A model generated the notes under the pieces. It was given only the letters and a program-made list of their open reading frames with translations. It did no database searches and was not told the DNA's origin. 42,444 nt of DNA from an uncultured Lactobacillus sp. (GTDB lineage: Bacteria; Bacillota; Bacilli; Lactobacillales; Lactobacillaceae): assembly GCA_905204935.1 (NCBI GenBank), contig CAJLBJ010000020.1, positions 1-42,444 of the forward strand, given 5' to 3'. A program made the translations under genes and the position numbers. Below are positions 8,946-22,630 of the stretch, piece by piece; the stretch's first letter is position 1; each line of letters starts with the position of its first letter.

Positions 8946-9835
8946 TTGCAGTAACAATTACTACACAAACAGGTAGATTAGATAAGGTTTTAGCACAAAT
9001 TAAGCCAGAACTGTCTCGCTCACAAATTCAACAATTGATAACAGACGGGCAGATTACTGTTAATAAACAAACTGTTAAAACTAAATATCAAGTTCAACCA
9101 AATGATTATATTGAAATCAACATGCCACAACCAAAACAATTGGATCTTATAGCTGAAAACATCCCCTTAGATATCGTTTATGAAGACGATGATGTTTTGG
9201 TTGTCAATAAACCACAAGGAATGGTGGTTCATCCTTCTGCTGGGCATAGTGATAAGACTTTAGTTAATGCTTTATTGCATCATTGTCCATTATCAACGAT
9301 TAACGGTACTTTTCGTCCGGGGATTGTTCATCGTATAGATAAGGATACATCAGGATTATTAATGGTTGCTAAAAACGATCACGCACATCAATCGTTGGCT
9401 CAACAACTTAAAGACAAGACCAATATTCGTGAATATATTGCATTGGTTCATGGGAATATAAAAGAAGAATGTGCAACCATAGATGCTCCAATCGGCAGAA
9501 GTCCTAAGGATCGTAAAAAACAAGCTGTGGTTGCTAATGGAAAACCAGCTATCACACATATAGAAGTCTTACAACGTTATCAAGAATACACCTTAGTTAA
9601 ATGCATTCTTGAAACAGGACGTACCCATCAAATTAGGGTCCATTTAAAATATATCGGGCATCCTTTGGCAGCTGATCCACTTTATGGTCCTAAAAAAACA
9701 TTACCTGGGCAAGGCCAGTTCTTGCATGCTGCTAAATTGGGTTTTACTCATCCTAAGACTGGTGAGCTATTAGTTTTTGAAGCGCCTTTACCAGAATATT
9801 TTACCAACACCCTAGCTAAACTAGCATCACATTAA
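8942..9835 (+). CDS. RluD-type 23S rRNA pseudouridine synthase (RluA family)
   Basis: Isomerises specific uridines in large-subunit rRNA to pseudouridine. The 297-residue product has an N-terminal S4 RNA-binding domain (about 11-60) and a RluA catalytic domain; the catalytic Asp is D133 in HRIDKDTSGLL. The start overlaps the lspA stop by 4 bases. This resembles YlyB of Bacillus, which also lies between lspA and pyrR. Which uridines it modifies cannot be read from sequence. Confidence 0.93.
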   Translation: MIAVTITTQTGRLDKVLAQIKPELSRSQIQQLITDGQITVNKQTVKTKYQVQPNDYIEINMPQPKQLDLIAENIPLDIVYEDDDVLVVNKPQGMVVHPSAGHSDKTLVNALLHHCPLSTINGTFRPGIVHRIDKDTSGLLMVAKNDHAHQSLAQQLKDKTNIREYIALVHGNIKEECATIDAPIGRSPKDRKKQAVVANGKPAITHIEVLQRYQEYTLVKCILETGRTHQIRVHLKYIGHPLAADPLYGPKKTLPGQGQFLHAAKLGFTHPKTGELLVFEAPLPEYFTNTLAKLASH

Positions 9836-9857
9836 AATTAAGTTTGCCATGATACAC

Positions 9858-9886
9858 TTGACAAAAGCTGTAAAATAAAGTAAATT
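9858..9886 (+). promoter_or_regulatory. Promoter of the pyr operon
   Basis: A perfect TTGACA (9858-9863), 17-base spacer and TAAATT (9881-9886) precede the first PyrR attenuator. Confidence 0.72.
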
Positions 9887-9899
9887 ATTCATAACAGAG

Positions 9900-10588
<689 letters not shown>

Positions 10589-10590
10589 TT

Positions 10591-10715
10591 CAACCATTTA
10601 AATGACTCCAGAGAGAGCCAAAAGGGTTGTAACTTGTAGAGTATTTGCGTGCCTATTCAAGTTAACCATGGCAAAGGTCTGGATCAAAGATATTTGATTT
10701 AGACCTTTTTATTTT
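10591..10715 (+). promoter_or_regulatory. PyrR-binding attenuator 2, between pyrR and pyrB
   Basis: GACTCCAGAGAGAGCC (10604-10619) is a strong match to the PyrR-binding loop, enclosed by a CAACC (10591-10595)/GGTTG (10625-10629) stem. The terminator is AAAGGTCT (10673-10680) with AGACCTTT (10701-10708) and a T tract. TCCAGA in the binding region can also pair with TCTGGA next to the terminator's 5' arm, which gives a candidate antiterminator. The 157-bp pyrR-pyrB gap is filled by this element. Confidence 0.88.
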
Positions 10716-10745
10716 GTGATTTTATACTTAAGGAGATTTTTTTAA

Positions 10746-11687
10746 ATGACAACAGTAAAATTACCTCATTTTGTAACTGTAAAAGATTTAACTAATGAAC
10801 AAGTTTTAGACTTAATTGAACGTGCAGAATACTTCAAAAAAGGCGGTGCCGTTCCTAAATTCGATACACCAGTTTACGTTACGAATATGTTTTTTGAAGA
10901 TTCGACTCGAACACATACTAGTTTTGAAATGGCAGAACGTAAATTAGGTTTAACAGTTATTCCTTTTGATCCACAACATAGTTCCGTTAATAAAGGGGAG
11001 ACTCTTTATGATACGCTATTAACAATGAGTTCTATCGGAGTTAATCTTAGTGTTATTCGTCATTTTGAAAATGAATACTATAAAGACTTAATTACGTTAC
11101 AACCTGACCAAAAGATGCAAATGGGGATCGTTAACGCTGGCGATGGAAGTGGTCAACATCCTTCTCAATGTATGTTAGATTTGATGACTATTCATGAACA
11201 GTTTGGTCATTTTGATGGCTTAAAGGTTGCTATTGTTGGCGATTTGACTAATTCAAGAGTTGCTCGTAGTAACATGCAATTATTGACCAAGTTAGGCGCA
11301 CAAGTCTTCTTTTCCGGTCCAAAATATTGGTATTCTGAAGAATTTGATGCATATGGTCAATATTTATCAATGGATGAACTAGTAAAACAAGTAGATGTTA
11401 TGATGCTTTTACGTGTACAACATGAAAGACATGCTGGTGATGAAAAAGATTTTTCTAAAGAAAGTTACCATGCTCAATACGGATTAAATAAGCAACGTTA
11501 TGAAAAGCTTAAAGACGATGCAATTATCTTACATCCAGGCCCTATTAATCGCGGGGTTGAATTTGCTTCAGAATTAGTTGAAGCACCAAAATCACGCTTT
11601 GCAACTCAAATGCAAAATGGTGTTTTCATGCGCATGGCAATGCTTGAAGCAGTTATTGCCGGTAGAAAATTAGGAGGTAAAGCTTAA
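10746..11687 (+). CDS. pyrB: Aspartate carbamoyltransferase catalytic subunit
   Basis: Joins carbamoyl phosphate and aspartate to give N-carbamoylaspartate, the committed step to UMP. The 313-residue product has the carbamoyl-phosphate motif STRTH (53-57) and the C-terminal [10 protein letters not shown] segment. No regulatory PyrI gene is present, as expected in Firmicutes. AAGGAG precedes ATG 10746. The stop TAA shares its last base with the pyrC ATG. Confidence 0.97.
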   Translation: MTTVKLPHFVTVKDLTNEQVLDLIERAEYFKKGGAVPKFDTPVYVTNMFFEDSTRTHTSFEMAERKLGLTVIPFDPQHSSVNKGETLYDTLLTMSSIGVNLSVIRHFENEYYKDLITLQPDQKMQMGIVNAGDGSGQHPSQCMLDLMTIHEQFGHFDGLKVAIVGDLTNSRVARSNMQLLTKLGAQVFFSGPKYWYSEEFDAYGQYLSMDELVKQVDVMMLLRVQHERHAGDEKDFSKESYHAQYGLNKQRYEKLKDDAIILHPGPINRGVEFASELVEAPKSRFATQMQNGVFMRMAMLEAVIAGRKLGGKA

Positions 11688-12970
11688 TGGAAACATTAGT
11701 TAAAAACGGCTTAGTTTATCAAGCTGGAAAATTAACCAAAATGGACATTTTAATTGTTGACGGCAAAATCAAAGCTTTAGGGACTGATTTACCAAGCACA
11801 GCACAAACAAGAATCATTGATGTTCAAGATAAATTAGTTTCCCCGGGATTAGTTGACGTTCATGTTCATTATCGTGATCCAGGCTTTACCTATAAAGAAA
11901 CTATTGAAAGTGGAAGTAAAGCAGCGGCTCATGGCGGTTATACAACAGTTTGTGCAATGCCTAACCTTGATCCGGTCCCAGATACACCAGCACAAATGCA
12001 AGTAATGGTCAAGCGTAATCAAGAAGACGGCGTTGTTCATGTAAAACAATTTTCTGCTATTACCAAAGGACTAAAAAGTGAAGAATTAGTTGATTATGCT
12101 GGTATGAAAGCAGCGGGTGCTTTTGCTTTTAGTAACGATGGAGTAGGCGTTCAAACTGCAGGAACAATGTATCAAGCAATGAAAGCTGCTAAAGAATTAA
12201 ATATGGCAATTGTGGCCCACGTTGAAGATAACTCTTTATTGTTTGGTGGAGTTATGAATGCAGGTAAACGTGCTAAAGAATTAGGTTTGCCTGGTATTTT
12301 AGGTATTAGCGAATCCTCACAAATTGCACGTGACTTGTTATTAGCCAAAGAAACAGGTGTACATTATCATGTTTGTCATGTGTCAACCAAAGAAAGCGTT
12401 GAGTTGATACGTATTGCTAAGGCTCATGGTATTAACGTGACTTGTGAAGTTTCACCACATCACCTTTTATTATGTGAAGATGATATTCCAGGAAACGATC
12501 CATATTATAAGATGAATCCACCGTTACGTAGCAGTGTCGATCATCAAGCACTGATTAAAGGCTTACTTGACGGTACAATCGATATGATTGCTACTGATCA
12601 TGCACCACATTCAATCGATGAAAAAACCGGTGATATGCGTCATGCTGCTTTTGGAATTACCGGTAGTGAAACAGCCTTTAGTTTACTTTATACTAAATTT
12701 GTTAGAACAGGGATTTTTAAGCTTGAACAATTACTTGATTGGATGAGTATCAATCCAGCAGAGAAATTCAACATGTCAAAAGCGGGTATGATTATGCCTG
12801 GTAAACCAGCTGATCTTGCTATTTTTGATTTAGGTTTGGAAGAAGAAATTAAGGAAGAAAATTATTTATCTAAAGGGGTAAACACACCATTCACAGGGCA
12901 ACATGTTTATGGTGTAACTTATATGACTCTAGTTGATGGCAAAATCGTATACCAAAAGGAGGAAAAATAG
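11687..12970 (+). CDS. pyrC: Dihydroorotase
   Basis: Zinc amidohydrolase that cyclises carbamoylaspartate to dihydroorotate. The 427-residue length is that of class I dihydroorotases. Metal-binding H59 and H61 lie in [10 protein letters not shown], and the later Asp/His motif is ATDHAPHS. The ATG overlaps the pyrB stop by one base, so it is probably translationally coupled. The pyrC end carries the AGGAGG used by carA. Confidence 0.97.
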   Translation: METLVKNGLVYQAGKLTKMDILIVDGKIKALGTDLPSTAQTRIIDVQDKLVSPGLVDVHVHYRDPGFTYKETIESGSKAAAHGGYTTVCAMPNLDPVPDTPAQMQVMVKRNQEDGVVHVKQFSAITKGLKSEELVDYAGMKAAGAFAFSNDGVGVQTAGTMYQAMKAAKELNMAIVAHVEDNSLLFGGVMNAGKRAKELGLPGILGISESSQIARDLLLAKETGVHYHVCHVSTKESVELIRIAKAHGINVTCEVSPHHLLLCEDDIPGNDPYYKMNPPLRSSVDHQALIKGLLDGTIDMIATDHAPHSIDEKTGDMRHAAFGITGSETAFSLLYTKFVRTGIFKLEQLLDWMSINPAEKFNMSKAGMIMPGKPADLAIFDLGLEEEIKEENYLSKGVNTPFTGQHVYGVTYMTLVDGKIVYQKEEK

Positions 12971-14055
12971 TGAAACGCTATTTAATTTTAGAAGACGGTA
13001 GTATCTTTGAAGGCCAAGCCTTTGGAGCAGATACAAGCACAACTGGTGAAGTTGTTTTTACTACCGGTATGACCGGCTACCAAGAAGCCGTAACCGATCA
13101 ATCATTTGCTAACCAAATCTTGGTTTTTACTAATCCATTAATTGGTAATTACGGTGTTACTTTGGATGATTACGAATCAATTGAACCAAATTGTAAAGGT
13201 GTTGTTTGTCGTGAAGTTGCACGTGTATCGAGCAACTGGCGTCAACAAGATTCTTTTGATAATTTCTTAAAACAAATGAATATTCCTGGTATTAGTGGTA
13301 TTGATACACGAAAATTAACTAAGATTTTACGTGTTCACGGTACAATGAAAGGGAGTTTATTAGATACATTACCTGACGAGCATGCATTTGAACAATTGCG
13401 TGCAACCGTGATTAATGACCAAGTTGTAGCTCAAGTTTCAACTAGCAAACCATATCCAAATCCAGGTAGTAAACGGAATATTGTTTTAGTCGACTATGGT
13501 GCAAAGCATAGTATTTTACGTGAACTTGCTAAACGTGATTGTAATACAATTGTTTTACCATATACTGCCACTGCACAAGACATCTTCAAATTACAACCAG
13601 ATGGCGTGTTACTTTCAAATGGTCCTGGCGATCCTAAGACTGTTAAAAATGCAATTGCAATGGTGCAAGAAGTTCAACAAAAACTTCCATTGTTTGGTAT
13701 TTGTTTAGGTCATCAAATCTTTGCCCTAGCTAATGGTGCAGACACTTATAAAATGAAATTTGGTCACCGTGGTTTTAACCATCCAGTACGTGAAATTGCT
13801 ACTGGGCGAATTACCTTTACATCACAAAATCACGGATACGCAGTTGATCCTGATTCAGTTGATCCAGAAAACTTAATTATTACACACAAAGAAATTAACG
13901 ATGGAACAGTAGAAGGCTTACGCCATAAAAAATATTCTGCTTTTTCAGTTCAATTCCATCCGGATGCAGCTCCCGGACCACATGATGCTGACGATCTCTT
14001 CGATGATTTTATGCACATGATTGATCAAAGAAAGGAAGATAAAGCTAATGCCTAA
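12970..14055 (+). CDS. carA: Carbamoyl phosphate synthase small (glutaminase) subunit
   Basis: Releases ammonia from glutamine for CarB. The 361-residue product has an N-terminal CPSase small-chain domain and a class I glutamine amidotransferase domain with the nucleophile C245 in FGICLGHQ and H330 in [13 protein letters not shown]. The third triad position is Asp (D332) instead of Glu, which I recall as usual in Lactobacillales. The start is GTG 12970, 7 bases after an AGGAGG inside the pyrC end. It overlaps carB by 8 bases. Its place in the pyr operon makes it the pyrimidine-controlled copy (PyrAA). Confidence 0.96.
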   Translation: MKRYLILEDGSIFEGQAFGADTSTTGEVVFTTGMTGYQEAVTDQSFANQILVFTNPLIGNYGVTLDDYESIEPNCKGVVCREVARVSSNWRQQDSFDNFLKQMNIPGISGIDTRKLTKILRVHGTMKGSLLDTLPDEHAFEQLRATVINDQVVAQVSTSKPYPNPGSKRNIVLVDYGAKHSILRELAKRDCNTIVLPYTATAQDIFKLQPDGVLLSNGPGDPKTVKNAIAMVQEVQQKLPLFGICLGHQIFALANGADTYKMKFGHRGFNHPVREIATGRITFTSQNHGYAVDPDSVDPENLIITHKEINDGTVEGLRHKKYSAFSVQFHPDAAPGPHDADDLFDDFMHMIDQRKEDKANA

Positions 14056-17000
14056 AAGAACGGATATTCATAAAATTATGGTGATTGGATCCGGCCCAAT
14101 TATCATCGGCCAAGCTGCCGAATTTGACTACTCAGGAACCCAAGCCTGCATGGCTTTACGCGAAGAAGGCTATGAGGTTGTCTTAGTTAACTCAAACCCA
14201 GCAACAATCATGACAGATACAGAAGTAGCCGACAAAGTTTATATTGAACCTTTGACTGTAGATGCTGTTTCACGTATCTTACGTCAAGAATATCCGGATG
14301 CATTACTTCCAACTCTTGGAGGACAAATCGGTTTAAATCTTGCTATCGCTTTGTCAAAAACGGGTATCTTAGATGAATTAAACATTGAATTACTTGGAAC
14401 TAAGTTAAACGCGATTGATCAAGCGGAAGATCGCGAACGTTTCAAGCAGTTAATGGAAGATTTAAACGAACCAGTACCTGCATCTAAAACCGTTAATACT
14501 GTTGCCGATGCTGTCGCATTTGCAGAAGAAATCGGTTATCCAGTCATCGTACGTCCTGCATTTACCATGGGCGGTACTGGTGGTGGAATGTGTGATAATC
14601 GCCAACAATTAGAAGAAATTGCGGCTAATGGATTAGAATTATCACCAGCTACACAATGTTTAATTGAAAAATCAATTGCCGGCTTTAAAGAAATCGAATA
14701 CGAAGTAATGCGTGATTCGGCTAACAATGCGATGGTCGTATGTTCAATGGAAAACTTTGATCCAGTTGGTGTGCATACAGGGGATTCCATTGTTTTAGCT
14801 CCTACTCAAACACTTTCAGATCGTGAATATCAAATGTTGCGTGATTGTTCTTTAAAATTAATTCGCGCTTTAAAAATTGAAGGGGGCTGTAACGTTCAGT
14901 TAGCCTTAGATCCTAATAGTTTTGATTATTATGTCATCGAAGTTAACCCACGTGTTTCGCGTTCTTCAGCTTTAGCATCTAAAGCAACTGGTTATCCAAT
15001 TGCTAAGATGGCAGCTAAAATTGCCGTGGGCTTGACACTTGATGAAATTATTAATCCTGTTACAGGGACAACTTATGCAGAATTTGAACCAGCTTTAGAT
15101 TATGTTGTCGCTAAAATTCCACGTTGGCCATTTGACAAATTCTCAAAAGCAGATCGTACTTTAGGAAGTCAAATGAAAGCTACTGGTGAAGTTATGGCAA
15201 TCGGTCGTAATGCACAAGAAGCTATTCAAAAAGCTATTCGCTCACTTGAAATTGATGAAAAAGATCTCTTTTCAGATGATGCACGTCAAGCAAGTGATGA
15301 TCAATTAGAAGAAAAAATCATGCACGTTCAAGATGATAGAATCTTCTATTTAACAGAAGCTTTTCGTCGCGGGTACAGTCTACAAGAAATTCATGAGTTA
15401 ACCAAGATTAACGTTTATTTCCTAGATTTACTCAAGCATATTACTGAACTTGAAGTACAAATTCACCAAAATATTAACGATTTAGCCACTTTGAAGATGG
15501 CTAAACGCTATGGCTTTAGTGATTTAACAATCGGTAAACTTTGGAATCAAACAGAAGATCAAATTCGTCAATTGCGTAAAGACAATGGTATTATTCCTGT
15601 TTATAAAATGGTTGATACATGTGCAGCCGAGTTTGAATCCCATACACCATATTTTTACAGTTCATATGATGATGAAAACGAAAGTCTTCGTTCTGATAAA
15701 CCATCTGTTTTAGTAATCGGTTCGGGTCCTATTCGAATCGGTCAAGGTGTTGAATTTGACTATGCAACTGTACACAGTGTTAAAGCTATCCAAAAAATGG
15801 GGTATGAAGCAATTGTCATGAATTCTAATCCAGAAACTGTTTCAACAGATTTCTCCATTTCAGATAAACTTTACTTTGAACCTTTAACATTAGAAGATGT
15901 TTTAAACGTAATCGAATTAGAACAACCAAAAGGAGTAATTGTTCAATTCGGGGGACAAACAGCAATTAACTTAGCTGCTGGATTACAAGCTCATGGCGTT
16001 AAGATTTTAGGTACAACTGTTGAAGATTTAGATCGCGCTGAAGACCGTGAATTGTTTGATCAAGTTATCAATGAATTAGGCTTAAAACAACCAATCGGTA
16101 AAACTGCTACTACACATGATGATGTTTTGAAGTGTGCTAAAGAAATCGGCTATCCTGTCTTAGTTCGTCCAAGTTATGTTTTAGGCGGACGTGCTATGGA
16201 AATTGTTTATAGCGATGCAGAATTAGAAGAATATTTAGCTCAAAATGCTCCTGCTGAAATCGATCATCCAATCCTTGTTGATGCTTATCTTGAAGGTATG
16301 GAATGCGAAGTTGACGCAATCTGCGATGGAACCGATGTTTTATTACCAGGTATCATGGAACATATTGAACATGCTGGGGTTCACTCTGGAGATTCGATGG
16401 CTGTTTATCCACCACAAAGTTTCGACCAAAGTGTCAAAGATCAAATCGTTGATGCTACTAAAAAATTAGCAGTGGCTTTGAAGTGTGTGGGGATTATGAA
16501 TATTCAGTTTATCATTCATAAAAATGAAGCTTATGTTTTAGAAGTTAACCCACGTGCTAGTCGAACTGTTCCATTCTTAAGCAAGATTACTGGTATTGAA
16601 ATGACACAGGTTGCAACTAAAGTTATCTTAGGCAAAACACTAAAAGAACTTGGTTATGAATCTGGCTTATTTGCAGAAAGTAAGACAGTCCATGTTAAAG
16701 CACCTGTCTTTTCATTTAGTAAATTAGCAGATGTTGATAGCTATCTTGGACCGGAAATGAAATCAACTGGGGAAGTAATGGGTAGTGATTATACCTATGA
16801 AAAAGCCTTGTATAAAGCCTTTGCCGGTGCTAATATGAAATTACCTGATGATGGCAGTGTTTTGTTAACAATTGAAAATACTGATAAAGAAGTTGTTTTA
16901 CCATTAGCAAAACGTTTTGCTAAGATTGGTTATCGTATCTTAGCAACTAAGGGTACAACCAAATTCTTACGTGAACACGGTTTACATGTAATTCCAGTTA

Positions 17001-17233
17001 ACAAAATCGGTCAAACCGATGAGCGTTTTGAAGATATTTTGCATGTTTTAACATCTGATAGTGTTGATCTGGTAATTAATACTATGGGACATGATTTAGA
17101 ACAAACCTCTGATGGTTTTGTCATTCGTCAAACTGCAATCGAACATAATATTCCATTGTTAACATCACTTAATACAGCAGATGCCTTACTTAAGGCTTTG
17201 GAAAACCGTTCTTTTGCAACAGATTCACTTTAA
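14048..17233 (+). CDS. carB: Carbamoyl phosphate synthase large subunit
   Basis: Makes carbamoyl phosphate from bicarbonate, ammonia and two ATP. The 1061-residue product shows the tandem duplication of the family: [17 protein letters not shown] near the N terminus and [16 protein letters not shown] near residue 560. Two ATP-grasp halves carry the matching [12 protein letters not shown] and [12 protein letters not shown] motifs, and a C-terminal MGS-like allosteric domain follows. I chose ATG 14048, with AAAGGAAG upstream; an earlier start at 14021 would lie deeper in carA. Full length, no breaks. Confidence 0.97.
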   Translation: MPKRTDIHKIMVIGSGPIIIGQAAEFDYSGTQACMALREEGYEVVLVNSNPATIMTDTEVADKVYIEPLTVDAVSRILRQEYPDALLPTLGGQIGLNLAIALSKTGILDELNIELLGTKLNAIDQAEDRERFKQLMEDLNEPVPASKTVNTVADAVAFAEEIGYPVIVRPAFTMGGTGGGMCDNRQQLEEIAANGLELSPATQCLIEKSIAGFKEIEYEVMRDSANNAMVVCSMENFDPVGVHTGDSIVLAPTQTLSDREYQMLRDCSLKLIRALKIEGGCNVQLALDPNSFDYYVIEVNPRVSRSSALASKATGYPIAKMAAKIAVGLTLDEIINPVTGTTYAEFEPALDYVVAKIPRWPFDKFSKADRTLGSQMKATGEVMAIGRNAQEAIQKAIRSLEIDEKDLFSDDARQASDDQLEEKIMHVQDDRIFYLTEAFRRGYSLQEIHELTKINVYFLDLLKHITELEVQIHQNINDLATLKMAKRYGFSDLTIGKLWNQTEDQIRQLRKDNGIIPVYKMVDTCAAEFESHTPYFYSSYDDENESLRSDKPSVLVIGSGPIRIGQGVEFDYATVHSVKAIQKMGYEAIVMNSNPETVSTDFSISDKLYFEPLTLEDVLNVIELEQPKGVIVQFGGQTAINLAAGLQAHGVKILGTTVEDLDRAEDRELFDQVINELGLKQPIGKTATTHDDVLKCAKEIGYPVLVRPSYVLGGRAMEIVYSDAELEEYLAQNAPAEIDHPILVDAYLEGMECEVDAICDGTDVLLPGIMEHIEHAGVHSGDSMAVYPPQSFDQSVKDQIVDATKKLAVALKCVGIMNIQFIIHKNEAYVLEVNPRASRTVPFLSKITGIEMTQVATKVILGKTLKELGYESGLFAESKTVHVKAPVFSFSKLADVDSYLGPEMKSTGEVMGSDYTYEKALYKAFAGANMKLPDDGSVLLTIENTDKEVVLPLAKRFAKIGYRILATKGTTKFLREHGLHVIPVNKIGQTDERFEDILHVLTSDSVDLVINTMGHDLEQTSDGFVIRQTAIEHNIPLLTSLNTADALLKALENRSFATDSL

Positions 17234-17246
17234 ACTAATTTTTTAG

Positions 17247-18906
<1,660 letters not shown>

Positions 18907-18908
18907 GC

Positions 18909-19529
18909 ATGAAACAAGTTGCTAAAGATTTATTAAATATTAAAGCTGTCAAATTATCACCTGAAGAACCATTCACATGGGCTAGTGGTATTAAAAGTCC
19001 TATTTATTGTGACAATCGTTTGACTATCAGCTATCCGGAAATCAGAACACGAATTGCTAAAGGTATTGCTGCTTTAATCAAAGAACAATATCCAGATGCA
19101 CAAGTGATTGCAGGAACTGCTACGGCAGGAATTCCACATGCAGCTTGGGTTGCTGAAGAATTAAACTTACCTATGATTTACGTTCGTTCAAAACCAAAAG
19201 ATCATGGCCGTGGAAAACAAATTGAAGGTGTCTTAGCTCCAGGAGCAAAGACTGTTGTTATCGATGATTTACTTTCAACAGGTGGTAGTGTATTAAAAGC
19301 CGTTTCAGCTGCTAAAAACGAAGGGGCTGACGTTGTTGGAGTTTGTGCTATCTTTAGTTATCAACTTCCTTCTATCGAAGCTAACTTTAAACAAGCCGGG
19401 GTTAGCTTTAGTACTTTAACTAACTATGGTGAACTAATTGAGGCTGCTGTTGAAGAAAACTACGTAAGTCCTGACCAACGCGAACTATTGCATAAATGGC
19501 GTGAAGATCCAGAAAACTGGTTAAGCTAG
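18909..19529 (+). CDS. pyrE: Orotate phosphoribosyltransferase
   Basis: Transfers the phosphoribosyl group from PRPP to orotate, giving OMP. The 206-residue product has the PRPP loop TVVIDDLLSTGGS (115-127) and the flexible loop RSKPKDHGRGKQIEG. I chose ATG 18909 because GGGAGGA lies at the usual distance; an alternative in-frame start at 18891 would lie within that site. Last gene of the operon, directly followed by a strong terminator. Confidence 0.97.
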   Translation: MKQVAKDLLNIKAVKLSPEEPFTWASGIKSPIYCDNRLTISYPEIRTRIAKGIAALIKEQYPDAQVIAGTATAGIPHAAWVAEELNLPMIYVRSKPKDHGRGKQIEGVLAPGAKTVVIDDLLSTGGSVLKAVSAAKNEGADVVGVCAIFSYQLPSIEANFKQAGVSFSTLTNYGELIEAAVEENYVSPDQRELLHKWREDPENWLS

Positions 19530-19540
19530 ACTGTTTTTTC

Positions 19541-19579
19541 AAGTGAATTACTCTTTTTAGTGAGTGATTCACTTTTTTA
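19541..19579 (+). terminator. Terminator of the pyr operon
   Basis: AAGTGAATTACTC pairs with GAGTGATTCACTT (one G-U pair), followed by T6. Confidence 0.92.
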
Positions 19580-19709
19580 TTGATTAATTTTTTTGCAAAT
19601 TTTCTTGACAATTATTAGTTTTTTTACGAATTAATAATAACTTTTTTGCTAAAATTTCAAAAAAGCATTCCATTTTAAATGATTTGATCGTATTATTATT
19701 TTATGGATT

Positions 19710-19731
19710 GATAAGATTATAAAAACTTATC
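19710..19731. promoter_or_regulatory. Inverted repeat in the LysR-gene leader, possible autoregulatory site
   Basis: GATAAG and CTTATC flank 10 A/T-rich bases, 35 bases before the LysR start. The 186-bp gap to the pyr terminator is otherwise very A/T-rich; a TTGACA lies at 19605-19610 but has no well-spaced -10 box. LysR proteins often bind dyads in their own leader; this one is only a candidate. Confidence 0.3.
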
Positions 19732-19765
19732 TTAAGAATAAAAAACTTTTTAAGAAGGGATTTTT

Positions 19766-20722
19766 ATGAAAACACAACAAGAAAGTATTTTTTCTTCTAA
19801 GACTTTAGCTTATTTTCTACAATTGGCTGAAACCATGAGTTATACACAAGCAGCACAGATTTTAGGGATTACTCAACCTGCTTTAACTCAACAAATCAAG
19901 AAATTAGAACGCTCTGTTGGGGCACCTTTATTTTATTCAGTGGGTAAAAAATTACATCTTTCAGATGCTGGCTACACAATGCTTGATGCTACACATCAAA
20001 TATATGAAACTTTAAATAAAGCTACCGATGAAATTCAACAATCTACTAGTGCTACTCAAGGTAACATTAATATTGGAATTCTTTCTTCGGTTGAATATAG
20101 TATTTTTTCTGATTTTGCAGTTGAATATTATAAACAACATAACGATATTACTATTTCTACTTATAATCTTTCTCGTAAAGAAATTTGGGAACGTTTGGAA
20201 AATAATACGATTGACCTCGCTATCATGTACTTACCAGATTCAAGTATTAAGAATTGGAAACCTTACGAAAGCAAACGCATTTTAACTGAAGATTTAATTT
20301 TTATTCATAAAAACGAAAAATTTGCTAAACGTAAAAAAGTTAAATTAAAAGATACTTTGACAAACAAGTGGGTAACCTATCCTTCTGAATATTATTTAAA
20401 CGAAACCATTCGTGAAGTATTTTGTGAAGGGTTAACTGATCAACCAACATCTGTTGCTCACTTTGCAGATCCTGATCAAATTTTTAATTTTGCGATTAAG
20501 ACAGATTGTTTTACTGCTTTACCAATGTCTTATGTTTTAGCAAATAATACTGATAACCAAGTATTTACAGCACTATTTGATCCTGAAATTAAGTTTGATT
20601 TATCTTTTGTCTTCCGCAAAGGTAAAGAACAAATTCCACGTATCGAAAGCTTCTTTAAATCTTTTGATCGTTATTTAAATGAAAAGGACTATATTACTCG
20701 TTTATCAGAAACTAATGCCTAA
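19766..20722 (+). CDS. LysR family transcriptional regulator
   Basis: A 318-residue LysR regulator with an N-terminal winged helix-turn-helix (about 12-70; QAAQILGITQPALTQQIKKLE) and a C-terminal periplasmic-binding-like effector domain (about 95-305). The start is ATG 19766 with AAGAAGGGA upstream. It stands alone: the pyr terminator precedes it, and ppaC downstream has its own promoter. The target and ligand cannot be told from sequence. There is no divergent partner, which is unusual for LysR genes and suggests the regulated genes lie elsewhere. Confidence 0.92.
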   Translation: MKTQQESIFSSKTLAYFLQLAETMSYTQAAQILGITQPALTQQIKKLERSVGAPLFYSVGKKLHLSDAGYTMLDATHQIYETLNKATDEIQQSTSATQGNINIGILSSVEYSIFSDFAVEYYKQHNDITISTYNLSRKEIWERLENNTIDLAIMYLPDSSIKNWKPYESKRILTEDLIFIHKNEKFAKRKKVKLKDTLTNKWVTYPSEYYLNETIREVFCEGLTDQPTSVAHFADPDQIFNFAIKTDCFTALPMSYVLANNTDNQVFTALFDPEIKFDLSFVFRKGKEQIPRIESFFKSFDRYLNEKDYITRLSETNA

Positions 20723-20732
20723 ATAAACTCAA

Positions 20733-20761
20733 TTGCACTTTTATAGTGTGCATTGTATAAT
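20733..20761 (+). promoter_or_regulatory. Promoter for ppaC
   Basis: TTGCAC (20733-20738), 17-base spacer, TATAAT (20756-20761), 47 bases before the ppaC start. Confidence 0.75.
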
Positions 20762-20808
20762 TTTATTCGGTTACTAAAACTAAAAAATTACTAAGGAGCT
20801 ATTTATCC

Positions 20809-21735
20809 ATGAAAGAACTTGTTTTTGGACATCAAAATCCAGATACAGATGCAATCGTTGCTGCAAAAGCATATTCATATTTACAAAATCAATTAGGAGC
20901 TGATACTGAAGCAGTTGCTTTAGGTGAACTTAACGAAGAAACCAAATATGCCTTTGATTACTTCAAACAAGATGCTCCACGTGTGATTACTAGTGCTAAA
21001 GCAGAAGTACAAGCTGTTATGTTAGTTGATCATAACGAAGCACAACAAAGTGTTGCTGATATCAAAGATGTTACAGTAACACACGTACTTGATCATCATC
21101 GTGTTGCTAATTTTGAAACTGCAGCACCATTATACTGCCATATCGAACCAGTTGGTTGCAGTAGTACCATTGTTTATAAAGAATTTGTTCAACATAATAT
21201 TGAAATTCCAGCACCTTTAGCAGGTTTAATGCTTTCTGCTATCATTTCGGATACTTTACTTTTCAAGTCTCCAACAACTACTGAAGATGATATTGCAATC
21301 GCTAAAAAATTAGCGCAAATCGCTGATGTTGATTATGAAGAATACGGTTTGGCAATGCTTAAAGCTGGCACAAATCTTGCAAGTAAAACAGAAGAACAAT
21401 TAATCAGTGCTGATGCTAAGTCATTTGAAATGGGTGGAAAAACTGTTAGAATTAATCAAGTTAACACAGTTGACTTGGATGAAGTTTTTGCTCGCGAAGA
21501 AGCTTTACGTGCAACTATTACTAAAGAAAGTCAAGCAAATGGCTATGACTTATTCTTATTGATGGTAACAAACATTTTAGATTCTAATACACGTATTTTA
21601 GTAATCGGTGAACCACAAGAAATGGTTGAAAAAGCATTTTCTGTAAAATTAGTTGATAACAAAGCTGATTTACCTGGCGTGGTCTCACGTAAAAAACAAG
21701 TTGTTCCTCCAATGGAAGCAGCTTTTAACGCATAA
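20809..21735 (+). CDS. ppaC: Manganese-dependent inorganic pyrophosphatase (family II)
   Basis: Hydrolyses pyrophosphate, pulling biosynthetic reactions forward. The 308-residue product is a DHH-family enzyme with metal ligands H8, D12 and D14 in GHQNPDTDAI, D74 in LVDHNE, and the DHH motif at 95-97. The C-terminal DHHA2 domain ends with SRKKQVVPP, the basic substrate-binding segment. No CBS insertion is present. It has its own promoter and terminator. Confidence 0.97.
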   Translation: MKELVFGHQNPDTDAIVAAKAYSYLQNQLGADTEAVALGELNEETKYAFDYFKQDAPRVITSAKAEVQAVMLVDHNEAQQSVADIKDVTVTHVLDHHRVANFETAAPLYCHIEPVGCSSTIVYKEFVQHNIEIPAPLAGLMLSAIISDTLLFKSPTTTEDDIAIAKKLAQIADVDYEEYGLAMLKAGTNLASKTEEQLISADAKSFEMGGKTVRINQVNTVDLDEVFAREEALRATITKESQANGYDLFLLMVTNILDSNTRILVIGEPQEMVEKAFSVKLVDNKADLPGVVSRKKQVVPPMEAAFNA

Positions 21736-21740
21736 TCATG

Positions 21741-21766
21741 AAAACGCACATTTGTGCGTTTTTTAT
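21741..21766 (+). terminator. Terminator of ppaC
   Basis: AAAACGCACA pairs with TGTGCGTTTT across a tiny loop, followed by T residues. Confidence 0.9.
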
Positions 21767-21812
21767 TTTTCTCAAATCATTACAAATACTTTTTTTTACA
21801 GAAAATTATCGG

Positions 21813-21818
21813 TATAAT
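21813..21818 (+). promoter_or_regulatory. -10 box for the DeoR-family gene
   Basis: A perfect TATAAT with no clear -35 box. Transcription would begin at about 21825, which argues against the GTG at 21823 as start codon. Confidence 0.5.
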
Positions 21819-21858
21819 ATAAGTGAGTAATAGATTAGATATTGAGGAGATGCGTACT

Positions 21859-22620
21859 TTGAGTCAAGAAAAAAGAATTGAGCTAATTAAGCAATTACTA
21901 GCTCAAAGACAAGAATTATCAACTAAAGATATCATGCAAGAATTTGGGGTTTCTCAAGATACCGCCAGACGTGATATTGTCTTATTAACTAAAAGAGGTG
22001 AAGTAAAGCGCACACATGGTGGAATTCTACCACTTAATTTTGGTCGAAGTGTTCCTAACTATCAAAGTCGCTTAGCATATTTCACGCGAGAAAAAACCCA
22101 AATTGCCTTAGAAGCTACTAAATATTTCCATCCACAACAAGTTTATTTTGTAGATTCTTCGACAATTCTTTTAAAAACATGCCAAAATATCAATTTGCCG
22201 TTAACTATTGTGACACATTCTTTAGATAATTGTATTGCGTTATCAGAACACAATAAGGTTTCAGTTAAAGTTTTAAGTGGGACATTGAATCACGAAAATC
22301 GTTTCTTTCATTCCAATTTAGCAATAGAAGAGCTCCAAGATATTGTTTTTGATACTGCCTTTATTGCGGCTTCTGGAATTGATGAAAATGGAGTTTACCT
22401 CTTAGATCAAAGCGATGCCCAAATTGTTGGAATGGCTGTTAAACGTGCACGTAAAGTCATTCTAGTGGCGGAACATCAAAAATTTGTAAATAAATCATAT
22501 TATCGCATTTGCCCACTCAGTGATATTTCTATATTTATCACAGACAAAATGCCTACTAAACAACAAATAGAAATGTTTGGGCCACATACTAAGATTCAAG
22601 TTGCTTCCTATGACGCTTAA
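21859..22620 (+). CDS. DeoR/GlpR family transcriptional regulator
   Basis: A 253-residue DeoR regulator: an N-terminal helix-turn-helix (about 17-45; TKDIMQEFGVSQDTARRDI) and a sugar-phosphate-sensing domain with the family FIAASGID-type motif. I chose TTG 21859 because GAGGAG lies 9 bases before it, DeoR proteins begin near SQEKRIE, and the promoter -10 box is too close to GTG 21823. No sugar genes are adjacent; bioY follows but has its own promoter. The target is unknown, although DeoR proteins often sense phosphorylated sugars. Confidence 0.88.
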   Translation: MSQEKRIELIKQLLAQRQELSTKDIMQEFGVSQDTARRDIVLLTKRGEVKRTHGGILPLNFGRSVPNYQSRLAYFTREKTQIALEATKYFHPQQVYFVDSSTILLKTCQNINLPLTIVTHSLDNCIALSEHNKVSVKVLSGTLNHENRFFHSNLAIEELQDIVFDTAFIAASGIDENGVYLLDQSDAQIVGMAVKRARKVILVAEHQKFVNKSYYRICPLSDISIFITDKMPTKQQIEMFGPHTKIQVASYDA

Positions 22621-22630
22621 TATTTCTAGA

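Noticed and set aside
13957..13965. Asp instead of Glu in the CarA triad motif ([11 protein letters not shown])
   Set aside because: From memory, streptococcal and lactobacillal CarA commonly have Asp here; the rest of the active site is intact. Not treated as a defect.
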